Source: HGM11416 sp964532155 (lineage in GTDB: Bacteria > Bacillota > Clostridia > Christensenellales > Borkfalkiaceae). From it: a DNA stretch of 16,854 nucleotides. Made by a program: the position numbers and the translations under genes. Position 1 is the stretch's first letter, and each line of letters opens with the position of its first letter. The notes below the pieces were generated by a model. The model saw only the letters and a program-made list of their open reading frames with translations. It ran no database searches and had not been told where the DNA came from. The stretch spans positions 1 to 16,854 of the forward strand of contig CAZHGN010000029.1 in NCBI GenBank assembly GCA_964532155.1, given 5' to 3'. Shown in pieces: positions 7,298-13,956 of this stretch.

Positions 7298-7372
7298 CGG
7301 ATGCAAAAATGGGTGAATATAGCCCGATATTAGGCATTTTTAAGCCGATTTTCGCGGCAAAAAGCGCATCCG
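7298..7372 (-). promoter_or_regulatory. Foldable leader of pnp (three-way junction)
   Basis: On the minus-strand RNA, outer stem CGGATGC/GCATCCG (7366-7372 with 7298-7304) encloses a small hairpin GCCG/CGGC (7355-7358 with 7344-7347) and a second stem AAAAATG/CATTTTT (7335-7341 with 7305-7311) that abuts the outer stem. This is consistent with post-transcriptional control of pnp, which is known in E. coli through a different structure. The pairing is seen; the role is inferred. Confidence 0.45.
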
Positions 7373-7391
7373 AAAGACAGGCTGAATACTG

Positions 7392-7418
7392 AAAAACGGG
7401 AGAGCGCGTTGCTCCCCC
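7392..7418 (-). terminator. Terminator between rpsO and pnp
   Basis: An eight-pair stem (7411-7418 with 7398-7405, one G-U), loop of five, then GTTTTTC on the minus strand, 10 bases past the rpsO stop. The short T-tract suggests partial termination that lets some transcripts continue into pnp. Confidence 0.8.
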
Positions 7419-7428
7419 ATTTCCGTGA

Positions 7429-7683
7429 TTACTTTCTGAGACCGAGTTTACCGATAAGCTCCCTGTACTTGTTGATATCTTTGGATTTAAGATAATCGAG
7501 CAAGCCTTTTCTTTGACCTACCATTTTGAGAAGACCGCGACGTGAATGATTGTCGTTGGGGTTTTCTGCAAGGTGAGCGTTGAGATGATTGATTCTCGCC
7601 GTCAAAAGAGCTACCTGAACCTCTGCGGAACCGGTGTCGTTTTCGCTAATCTTGTAAGTTTCGATAATTGCCTGTTTGTCCAT
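7429..7683 (-). CDS. rpsO: 30S ribosomal protein S15
   Basis: S15 is a primary 16S rRNA-binding protein of the small subunit. The family core is unmistakable: GSAEVQVALLTARINHLNAHL, HSRRGLL and the C-terminal YRELIGKLGLR. The ATG at 7683 has AGGAGG upstream and gives 84 residues, slightly short of the usual 88-89. A longer open frame upstream to 7755 runs through the leader and is not used. It has its own promoter and a structured leader; the leader may be the autoregulatory S15 site. Confidence 0.97.
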   Translation of the reverse strand: MDKQAIIETYKISENDTGSAEVQVALLTARINHLNAHLAENPNDNHSRRGLLKMVGQRKGLLDYLKSKDINKYRELIGKLGLRK

Positions 7684-7717
7684 TTGTTTTATCCTCCTAT
7701 GGAACGTTTCGCTGTTA

Positions 7718-7752
7718 CCAAAGTCAGCCGTTGAGTATTCGTACCGCCTTGG
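7718..7752 (-). promoter_or_regulatory. Three-way junction in the rpsO leader, candidate S15-binding site
   Basis: On the minus-strand RNA, stem CCAAGG/CUUUGG (7747-7752 with 7718-7723) encloses two adjoining small hairpins: GUA-CGAA-UAC (7735-7744) and UCA-ACGGC-UGA (7724-7734). Only two bases (7745-7746) are unpaired at the junction. The outer stem has a G-U pair next to a G-C pair at the junction, like the motif S15 recognises in 16S rRNA. It ends about 20 bases before the Shine-Dalgarno. Confidence 0.5.
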
Positions 7753-7766
7753 CAAAGTATATTCTT

Positions 7767-7795
7767 ATTTTAACACATGCGCGCAATATTGTAAA
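7767..7795 (-). promoter_or_regulatory. Sigma-A promoter of rpsO
   Basis: TTTACA (7790-7795), a 17-base spacer and TAAAAT (7767-7772) with extended -10 TGT on the minus strand. The predicted start is near 7760, giving a leader of about 76 bases that contains the three-way junction. Confidence 0.75.
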
Positions 7796-7934
7796 ACGTT
7801 TTTACACGTTTTTCGTTTTTTCTATGCTAAAAATGACAAAAAAACTTAAAAAAAGGTCAAAGCGCCCTCTTGTGCATAAAACTTTTATACAAAGTTTCAA
7901 TCCTTTTGCCGTAAAAACGCCGAATACGAAAAGA

Positions 7935-8876
7935 TCAACCGAGAACGGCATGTGCAATTTGCCGTATTTCGTCGGTAGTTTCGGCGGCAAAGACCTTGAC
8001 TTTCGCCTCTTTTCCGCCCCTGTACCCCTTAAAAAGCGGCGCGACGAACTTTCGCAATTCATGCGCGACTATGCGGTCGGGCAAGGTGCGCTTGCGCTGT
8101 TCAACGAGATAGTCTATGCAGTCGGTAATCGTAAAATCCGTTCGAGTATCGGAAAGCCTTGCGAAAAGCAACGGATCGGACAAAGCCCCCCGCGCTATTG
8201 CAACGCCTGCCGCTCCGGTACTATTCAACAAGCGCTCGGCGTCTTCTTCCGTAAAAATTCCGCCGTTCGCAACGACGGGAATATTCACCGCGGCGACCGC
8301 CTTTTCGATCTCGCCGTAATGAACGTCGCCCGAATACATACCCTCGCGCGTTCTGCCGTGAAGGGTTATAAGACTTGCGCCCGCTTGCTCCATTCTTTTT
8401 GCAAAATCTGCGGCTATAAGTCGATTTTCGTATATTCCGGCACGAAATTTTACCGTGATGATTTTCCCTGAACGAGAGCATTCTCGGACGATTGCTTCGG
8501 CAAGTTCGGGTTCTTCCATAAGCCGACTGCCCTCGCCGTTTCCGTAAATTTTGTTTACCGGACAACCCATGTTAATATCGACGATTTCAAAATTTGCAAG
8601 CGCCTCGCTTTCGCAAGCGGCGCGCAAAACGTCCGGCTCGCTACCGAAAAGCTGCGCCGCCGTAAGACTTTCGTCCTCGCATTTTCTAAGAAGCGCTTCG
8701 GTATTTTCGTTTTTATAAAGCAGACCTTTCGCCGAAACCATTTCGGTGACGACCAACCCCGCGCCAAGCTTTGAGCAAAGTCCGCGAAAAGCATAATCCG
8801 AATACCCCGCCATCGGCGCGAAAAATATATTGTTTTTAGTCGATAATCGACCTATGTCAAGACTTTTTAATTTCAT
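7935..8876 (-). CDS. dusB: tRNA-dihydrouridine synthase (DusB type)
   Basis: This is a 313-residue FMN-dependent enzyme that reduces uridines in the tRNA D-loop. The TIM-barrel start FAPMAGYSD (residues 19-27), the catalytic cysteine C105 in INMGCPVNKI, HGRTR (about 173-177) and the FMN-binding VVANGGI and GVAIARGAL segments all match the family. The segment after the cysteine (YGNGEGSRLM) departs somewhat from the usual KNGSGSALL. Its ATG lies inside the 3' end of yabN, with a 20-base overlap, so it is the last gene of the spoVT-yabM-yabN block. No clear terminator follows it. Assignment to DusB among the Dus subfamilies rests on the NMGCP region and on Gram-positive precedent. Confidence 0.93.
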   Translation of the reverse strand: MKLKSLDIGRLSTKNNIFFAPMAGYSDYAFRGLCSKLGAGLVVTEMVSAKGLLYKNENTEALLRKCEDESLTAAQLFGSEPDVLRAACESEALANFEIVDINMGCPVNKIYGNGEGSRLMEEPELAEAIVRECSRSGKIITVKFRAGIYENRLIAADFAKRMEQAGASLITLHGRTREGMYSGDVHYGEIEKAVAAVNIPVVANGGIFTEEDAERLLNSTGAAGVAIARGALSDPLLFARLSDTRTDFTITDCIDYLVEQRKRTLPDRIVAHELRKFVAPLFKGYRGGKEAKVKVFAAETTDEIRQIAHAVLG

Positions 8877-10269
8877 TATAGTATTTATCGAGTTCTTCTT
8901 CGCTAAGTTTTTTCATATCTTTTCCGTCTTTTTCAACGGCTTGTTCGAGCAATGAAAAACGATTTAAAAACTTTTCGCACGAAAGGCGCAATGCCTCTTC
9001 GGAGTCCACGCCGTAAAACCTGGCGAGATTAACTACCGAAAAGAGTAAATCTCCGATTTCCTCTAAAACTGCGGCGTTGTCCGAGCCGCCCTCGCGCGCT
9101 TGCTTTACTTCGGCAGACTCCTCTGCGATTTTCTCGTAAATTTGCTTTTCGTCCGAAAAATCGAAGCCGTACTTTGCGGCGCGCTTCTGAAGCTTTTGCG
9201 CACGCATAAGCGCGGGAAAACTCTTGGGAACGAGAGACAAATATTCTCTGCCGTTATCGTAACCCTTTTCTATACTCTTGTTCTTTTCCCATACGTCGAG
9301 AGCCTGCTCGCCGTCCGCCGCCTTGTCCGTTCCGAAAACGTGGCTGTGTCTGAATATCAACTTGGAACAAATGCCGCTCACGACGTCGTTGCGGTCGTAA
9401 GCGCGCTCTTCTTCGGCAAAAACGGTATGGAAAACGAGCTGTAAAAGCATGTCGCCGCTTTCTTCCAAAATGCCGTCGATATCGTCGGAATTTATCGCGT
9501 CGTACAGTTCGTAAGCCTCTTCTATAAGATTGTTTTTAATGGTATCGCGCGATTGCACCTTATCCCAAGGGCAGCCGTTTTCGGCGCGCAAAGCGTATAT
9601 GATTTTATACAAATCGTCCATGTTAAACCGCTCTTTTTTCGTAAGCGCGCGATCGTATACCACGAGCACGGTATCGTAGCCGTACCCCTCGAAACCGTCC
9701 GCCTCGTAAAGGCTGATTTCGTGAAGTTTGCCGCCGATATATAATGCGGCGGGCGCTTCGTCGCCGAAAGCGTCGGTTAGCGCAAGTTTCCACTCGGACG
9801 CCGTAAGCCTGTCGTCAAGTTCGTATATAGCAAGCGGCAAAACCGCGGAGGAAGTAAATTTATCTTTTCTATACGCCGACAATGCGGTGTAACCGCCGCG
9901 ATCGGGAAGAGCCGCAATAGCTTTCGCCGCCCTCGAATCACCTTCTATTACCGTTACGTTTTTGCACTTTTTAATGATTTGAGCGCAAGAATTATCGTCG
10001 GCAACGCTACCGTCCACGCAATAAACGACGTCGGCGTTTTTGCCCGCTTCGATTACGCGCTCGGCAAGTTTTTTCGTGAGCGTATCGAAATTTCGCGACC
10101 GTTCAAACAAGTCGTCGAAATATTCCACGTTGATTCCGTATTCTTCAAAAACGGCAACTCCCTCGGTTTTCGCCGTACGGCAAAACACTCTGTCCGCCGC
10201 CCCGATTGCCTTTAACGCGCCCAAGGATATTCCGTCCTTGCCCGTGCCCAGTCCTGCTAATGTTATCAT
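8857..10269 (-). CDS. yabN: YabN: tetrapyrrole-methylase-like domain fused to tandem MazG pyrophosphohydrolase
   Basis: This protein of 470 residues has the YabN architecture of Bacillota. Residues 1-215 form a SAM-methylase-like (TP_methylase) domain starting LAGLGTG. Residues 225-330 form the first MazG domain, with NGCPWDKVQS, the Mg-binding EEAYEL (250-255) and EESGD (269-273), and RHSHVFG (307-313). Residues 350-450 form the second, with EESAEV (383-388) and EEIGDLLF (403-410). MazG enzymes hydrolyse non-canonical or regulatory NTPs to NMP and pyrophosphate. In the methylase half the usual proline-glycine loop is replaced by CVDGSVADD (84-92), so methyl transfer is doubtful. The gene lies between the flippase gene and dusB and overlaps both. 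Confidence 0.93.
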   Translation of the reverse strand: MITLAGLGTGKDGISLGALKAIGAADRVFCRTAKTEGVAVFEEYGINVEYFDDLFERSRNFDTLTKKLAERVIEAGKNADVVYCVDGSVADDNSCAQIIKKCKNVTVIEGDSRAAKAIAALPDRGGYTALSAYRKDKFTSSAVLPLAIYELDDRLTASEWKLALTDAFGDEAPAALYIGGKLHEISLYEADGFEGYGYDTVLVVYDRALTKKERFNMDDLYKIIYALRAENGCPWDKVQSRDTIKNNLIEEAYELYDAINSDDIDGILEESGDMLLQLVFHTVFAEEERAYDRNDVVSGICSKLIFRHSHVFGTDKAADGEQALDVWEKNKSIEKGYDNGREYLSLVPKSFPALMRAQKLQKRAAKYGFDFSDEKQIYEKIAEESAEVKQAREGGSDNAAVLEEIGDLLFSVVNLARFYGVDSEEALRLSCEKFLNRFSLLEQAVEKDGKDMKKLSEEELDKYYNEIKKS

Positions 10270-11593
10270 CGTTATCAGACCGTCCTTCGACCTTTTCGAT
10301 CCTTTTGTTTATAGATATAATATATAATAAATTTAAACTTAAAGCAACGAAATAACAGCAAATATCCGAAATTGCAAGCGAAAAACAGCTCGTAGCCCTT
10401 TGATTAACCAGCATATAACATACGGCTATTTTGACAGCGGCGCCCACCGCGTTGTTTATTAAAGACGCCGTTTGCGCACCTTTAGAAAGCATTACCGTTG
10501 ACAAAGTTTGTAACAGCGGTAACGCAAAAACGGACAACGACGAGAGGCGAATAAGACTTTCGAGAAGCGTTTTGTTTTGCACCTTAAAAAACAAAACGCC
10601 GACTATAAACTTAGGGAAAAGCAAGCAAAACGCCGCGGACAGCGCGCCGCCCGCAAGACTGAAAAAAACCGCCCTTTCGGCTACGCCTTCTTCTTTCATT
10701 TTAGGCAAAAGCCCCGCCGTGAGCGGATATAAAACGGCGGCGGGCAAGCACACTACGCTTTCGGTTGCGCCCGAATAAAGCCCGTATATACCCAATCCGT
10801 CCGCGCCGAAAAGTCTCGTCAGCGCGCGTACGGCGACAGTTTCCACTAAAAAAGCCGATAGCGGAAGAAGCAAATCGGCAAGGGTTAGCGGCAAGGCAAA
10901 CGACAAGACGAGCTTGAAAGTAGGATTTTTTAAATTCTCGCCGACGACGATTCCCCTCGCCGTTGTATTCTTTTTTAAAAACGTAAAAAGGCAGTAAAGC
11001 AAGGCGAAAAGTTCGGAAAGAGTCACCGCTAAAATCGACAATCTCGCCTTTTCTTCCGCGCTTGCCGAAAGAAAAATACACGCAGAAAGCCCGAGCGCGG
11101 CACGCGCCATTTGCTCGATTAATCGACTTATAGCCGTAGGTTTCATATTGCACAATCCCTGAAAATACCCCCTTAAAACGGATAAAACGGAAACGAAGAA
11201 AACGGACGGCGCGATCGTGCGGTATAGCGCGGCGGCAGTTAAAGCGCCTTGCAATAGCGCAATTTTATCGGCAAAAATATATAAAGCGAGGGATAAAATT
11301 GCGGCAAACGGACAAAAAAGCGTTGCGGCGATTTTAAGCGTTTTGCGCCCGTCGTAACCGTCCGAAATTATTTTGGCAAGCGCGGACGGCGCCGCTCCTC
11401 CGCATAGGCAAAGCAAAAAAGAAAAAAGCGGAAATACCATTCCGTAAAGTCCGGTTGCGATATTTCCAAGCAAATTATATAGAGGTATTTTATAAAGCGC
11501 GCCTATTGCCTTTACCGAAAACGCGGCAAAAACGGCAAGCGCGGTTCCCTCGGCGGCAAGAAGCCGCTTGTCGATTTTTTTAAACGGGTTCAT
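10145..11593 (-). CDS. yabM: YabM/SpoVB-like lipid-linked polysaccharide flippase (MOP superfamily)
   Basis: This is an integral membrane protein of 482 residues, with about twelve or more hydrophobic segments from residue 15 to roughly 440. It resembles SpoVB, YabM and MurJ-type exporters that flip lipid-linked precursors of peptidoglycan or polysaccharide. Supporting features are the N-terminal AIGALYKIPLYNLLG stretch, GLYGMVFPLF and LRGYFQGLCNM. I chose the ATG at 11593; the frame stays open upstream into spoVT, but the added residues are not flippase-like. The ribosome site is weak. The last 41 codons overlap yabN in another frame and read as glycine- and arginine-rich filler. Tandem stops TGATAA lie in the -1 frame just before the yabN ATG, which suggests a lost natural stop. 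Position after spoVT and before yabN matches Bacillus. Confidence 0.88.
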   Translation of the reverse strand: MNPFKKIDKRLLAAEGTALAVFAAFSVKAIGALYKIPLYNLLGNIATGLYGMVFPLFSFLLCLCGGAAPSALAKIISDGYDGRKTLKIAATLFCPFAAILSLALYIFADKIALLQGALTAAALYRTIAPSVFFVSVLSVLRGYFQGLCNMKPTAISRLIEQMARAALGLSACIFLSASAEEKARLSILAVTLSELFALLYCLFTFLKKNTTARGIVVGENLKNPTFKLVLSFALPLTLADLLLPLSAFLVETVAVRALTRLFGADGLGIYGLYSGATESVVCLPAAVLYPLTAGLLPKMKEEGVAERAVFFSLAGGALSAAFCLLFPKFIVGVLFFKVQNKTLLESLIRLSSLSVFALPLLQTLSTVMLSKGAQTASLINNAVGAAVKIAVCYMLVNQRATSCFSLAISDICCYFVALSLNLLYIISINKRIEKVEGRSDNDDNISRTGHGQGRNILGRVKGNRGGGQSVLPYGENRGSCRF

Positions 11594-11611
11594 ATGTACA
11601 AGTGTGCTTAT

Positions 11612-11651
11612 AACGGCAAATAACGAGCCTATAGGTCGATTATTCGCCGTT
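11612..11651 (-). repeat. Long stem-loop between spoVT and yabM
   Basis: A twelve-pair stem (11640-11651 with 11612-11623) is complete on the minus-strand RNA, using one G-U pair; on the plus strand that pair becomes a mismatch. The 16-base loop contains the palindrome CCTATAGG. No U-tract follows, so it is not a classical terminator. It sits about 20 bases before the yabM ATG. Confidence 0.6.
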
Positions 11652-11667
11652 TTATACTCAATTATAA

Positions 11668-12207
11668 TCAAACGCAAGACTGAATAAGCCCTTTTGCCAC
11701 GTTCAAAAGTTTCATCTCGAACGCGCCGAGTTTCTCGTCCGAACCAACGCCGATAAGTCCTATGCATCCTATCGGCACGCCTTCGTTTTCGAGAACGACT
11801 AACGCAAGCGAGCCGTAATCGACGAAGGGCGCCTCGGTCATCGAAAAAGGTTTGCCGCCGTCGTCGCCGTTTATAAGCACCGGCGCGCCCTTTTCTATCG
11901 CCGAGTACAACGCCGACGATATCTTTTTGCCCTCCGCATCCTTAAGCGCCTCGCCCGAAACGCAAACGATTTTCGAGGTGTCGGCTATAAAGCATATGCG
12001 TTCCGCCTCGACGGCAATCCGCTCGCAAACACAGGCGGCTCGTTCCACCTCGTTTTTTATGGGCGAGTACTTTTTTATAATAAGCTTATCGCGCTCGACG
12101 TATAATTCGACCAGCCTGTCTTTATCCAACCGCAACACCTTTCGTATTTCCTTGGGCAGAACGATCCGCCCCACCTCGTCTATTCTTATAAGTCCGTCTT
12201 TCTTCAT
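11668..12207 (-). CDS. spoVT: SpoVT-like AbrB-family sporulation regulator
   Basis: This 179-residue protein matches SpoVT, the forespore transcription factor active after SigG. The N-terminal AbrB/SpoVT swapped-hairpin DNA-binding domain (residues 1-52) has the pattern GLIRIDEVGRIVLPKEIRK and ends in KLIIKKYSPI. The rest (about 55-178) is the GAF-like domain, with FIADTSKIVCVSG, YGSLALVV and PIGCIGLIG. GGAGG lies four bases before the ATG, a tight spacing. It is the first gene of the minus-strand block with yabM and yabN, as in Bacillus. A promoter-like site upstream fits SigG rather than SigA. Confidence 0.92.
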   Translation of the reverse strand: MKKDGLIRIDEVGRIVLPKEIRKVLRLDKDRLVELYVERDKLIIKKYSPIKNEVERAACVCERIAVEAERICFIADTSKIVCVSGEALKDAEGKKISSALYSAIEKGAPVLINGDDGGKPFSMTEAPFVDYGSLALVVLENEGVPIGCIGLIGVGSDEKLGAFEMKLLNVAKGLIQSCV

Positions 12208-12236
12208 AAAACCTCCGCGATTTCGTTAACCATTCT

Positions 12237-12266
12237 TATTATGAAGACGTGCGGTTTTTTTATGCA
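12237..12266 (-). promoter_or_regulatory. SigG-like (forespore) promoter of spoVT
   Basis: On the minus strand, TGCATA (12261-12266), a 17-base spacer and CATAATA (12237-12243) compare with the Bacillus SigG consensus TGAATA and CATACTA. B. subtilis spoVT is SigG-dependent. The predicted start lies about 25 bases before the ATG. No good sigma-A promoter competes with it here. Confidence 0.6.
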
Positions 12267-12502
12267 ACGTCAACCGAAACTTTACGCAAATACGCGTTAT
12301 CCGATCCGCAAAACAACATGCCGAAAAACGTGCAAAAAATTACAGAAAAACAAACGCCAAGTTTTATGCACTACGAAAAACGCCGTGTTTTATACCGCAC
12401 GCAAAACGCTATAAACGCGCAACGAATAATACGATTAAATAATACTAAAAAAATAACTGTTAAAACGCCGTAAAAAACTTTTTAACGGGGCGTAAAAAAC
12501 GA

Positions 12503-12530
12503 TTGATTTTCAGCCGATTTATGGTATACT
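12503..12530 (+). promoter_or_regulatory. Sigma-A promoter of fprA
   Basis: TTGATT (12503-12508), a 16-base spacer and TATACT (12525-12530) with extended -10 TGG. The predicted start is about 25 bases before the fprA ATG. Confidence 0.68.
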
Positions 12531-12561
12531 GTTAGCGTTAAAAAAACCAACGGAGAAATTT

Positions 12562-13743
12562 ATGACTAAGAACCTAACAAAGAATATAAACGTTACGGAA
12601 GATATTGTCAACGTGGGAGTGAACGACCGCGAAATCGATTTATTCGAGGGGCAATACGTCGTTCCCAACGGCATGGCGTATAATTCATACGTTATAAAGG
12701 ACGAAAAAATCGCCGTACTCGACACCGTGGACAAAGGCTTTACCGCTCAATGGCTCGGCAACCTCGAAAAGGCGCTCGGCGACAAAACGCCCGATTATCT
12801 TATCGTGCAACATATGGAACCCGACCACTCGGCAAGCATAGCCGACTTTTTAAAAGCCTATCCGAGCGCGACCGTCGTGACCAACGCAAAAGCGCTTGCT
12901 ATGATAGACGCCTTTTTCGGCGCGGGGCTTTGCAATAACACGCTTATCGTAAAAGACGGCGACAGTCTGCCGCTCGGCAAGCACACTCTCACCTTCGTTT
13001 TTGCGCCGATGGTGCATTGGCCGGAAGTAATGGTTACGTACGACTCGACAGACAAGGTTCTCTTTTCGGCGGACGGCTTCGGCAAGTTCGGCACTTCGGA
13101 CGCCGACGAAGACTGGGCTTGCGAGGCAAGACGTTATTACTTCGGCATCGTAGGCAAATACGGTCTGCCCGTTCAGAACCTTTTGAAAAAGGCGGCGGCG
13201 CTCGATATTCAAATCATTTGTCCTTTGCACGGACCCGTGCTTAGCGACAACCTCGCTTATTATATCGGACTTTACGACACTTGGTCTGCGTATAAACCCG
13301 AATCGGAAGGCGTTTTAATCGCTTACACTTCCGTTTACGGCAACACGAAGCAAGCGGCGTTACTGCTCGAAGAGCGGCTTATAGCCAAAGGATGTCCCAA
13401 GGTCGTAGTTACCGACCTTGCGCGGTGCGACCTTTCGGAAGCGGTCGAAGACGCTTTCCGCTACGACAGACTCGTCCTCGCGACGACCACTTACAACGCC
13501 GACGTTTTCCCATTTATGCGCACCTTCATCGAAGCGCTTACCGAACGCGGCTACCGCAATCGCACGGTTGCCTTTATCGAAAACGGATCGTGGGCACCGC
13601 TCGCAACAAAGGTTATGCGCGGCATGCTCGAAAAATCGCAAAACTTAAACTATACGGAACAGTCCGTCACGATTCGCTCGGCAATGACCGACGAAAACCG
13701 CAATCAAATAGATATAATGGCAGACGAACTCTGCTCTAAATAA
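12562..13743 (+). CDS. fprA: Class A flavodiiron protein (O2/NO reductase)
   Basis: Flavodiiron proteins of anaerobes reduce O2 to water or NO to N2O, using electrons from rubredoxin or coenzyme F420. At 393 residues this one has the minimal class A architecture. The metallo-beta-lactamase-like domain carries the diiron ligands H84, E86, D88, H89, H152, D171 and H223 (HMEPDH, HWPE, SADGFG, LHGP). The flavodoxin domain (about 250-393) has the FMN phosphate loop YTSVYGNT (255-262) and ENGSWAP. No rubredoxin domain is fused and no rubredoxin gene is in the window, so the electron donor is unknown. CGGAG lies six bases before the ATG. It is monocistronic, with its own promoter and terminator. Confidence 0.96.
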   Translation: MTKNLTKNINVTEDIVNVGVNDREIDLFEGQYVVPNGMAYNSYVIKDEKIAVLDTVDKGFTAQWLGNLEKALGDKTPDYLIVQHMEPDHSASIADFLKAYPSATVVTNAKALAMIDAFFGAGLCNNTLIVKDGDSLPLGKHTLTFVFAPMVHWPEVMVTYDSTDKVLFSADGFGKFGTSDADEDWACEARRYYFGIVGKYGLPVQNLLKKAAALDIQIICPLHGPVLSDNLAYYIGLYDTWSAYKPESEGVLIAYTSVYGNTKQAALLLEERLIAKGCPKVVVTDLARCDLSEAVEDAFRYDRLVLATTTYNADVFPFMRTFIEALTERGYRNRTVAFIENGSWAPLATKVMRGMLEKSQNLNYTEQSVTIRSAMTDENRNQIDIMADELCSK

Positions 13744-13758
13744 AACAAAATAACAAAT

Positions 13759-13792
13759 CGGTTGTCTTTGGCTTTACGGCAACCGTTTTTTT
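13759..13792 (+). terminator. Rho-independent terminator of fprA
   Basis: An eight-pair stem (CGGTTGTC at 13759-13766 with GGCAACCG at 13778-13785, one G-U), then seven T residues. Confidence 0.88.
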
Positions 13793-13799
13793 GCATCTA

Positions 13800-13843
13800 A
13801 AAAACCGTGATATAGCCGTTAATCGACCTATAGCACGGTTTTT
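13800..13843. terminator. Second, bidirectional hairpin terminator between fprA and the metal ATPase
   Basis: A sixteen-position stem with one mismatch (13800-13815 with 13828-13843) and a twelve-base loop. T-tracts follow on both strands (TTTTT on plus, TTTTTT on minus). It probably ends the metal operon and backs up the fprA terminator. Confidence 0.85.
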
Positions 13844-13956
13844 ACGTTTTTAGTTAGTATAAAATTAAGCAAGCCGCCGTACCGTTTTTGTGGTTTTTAG
13901 CGTAACTTTTAAACGACGAAACGGCGCCTAAAAACAAGACTTTTGCGGCTATGTTT

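Larger units (their letters stand above)
12208..12561. other. Divergent intergenic region between spoVT and fprA
   Basis: These 354 bases hold the SigG-like promoter of spoVT near the left end and the sigma-A promoter of fprA near the right end. Between about 12270 and 12480 the sequence is A-rich, with scattered AAAACG and CGCC repeats and a weak dyad around 12462-12495 (GTTAAAA with TTTTAAC). I see no convincing gene here. A short plus-strand frame (12249-12473) has no ribosome site. Confidence 0.6.

Noticed and set aside
7668..8471. 267-codon plus-strand frame over the rpsO leader and the dusB end
   Set aside because: It crosses the rpsO promoter and leader and is antisense to conserved DusB sequence.
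12249..12473. 74-codon frame in the spoVT-fprA gap
   Set aside because: No ribosome site, polar and low complexity, and its left end overlaps the SigG-like promoter.
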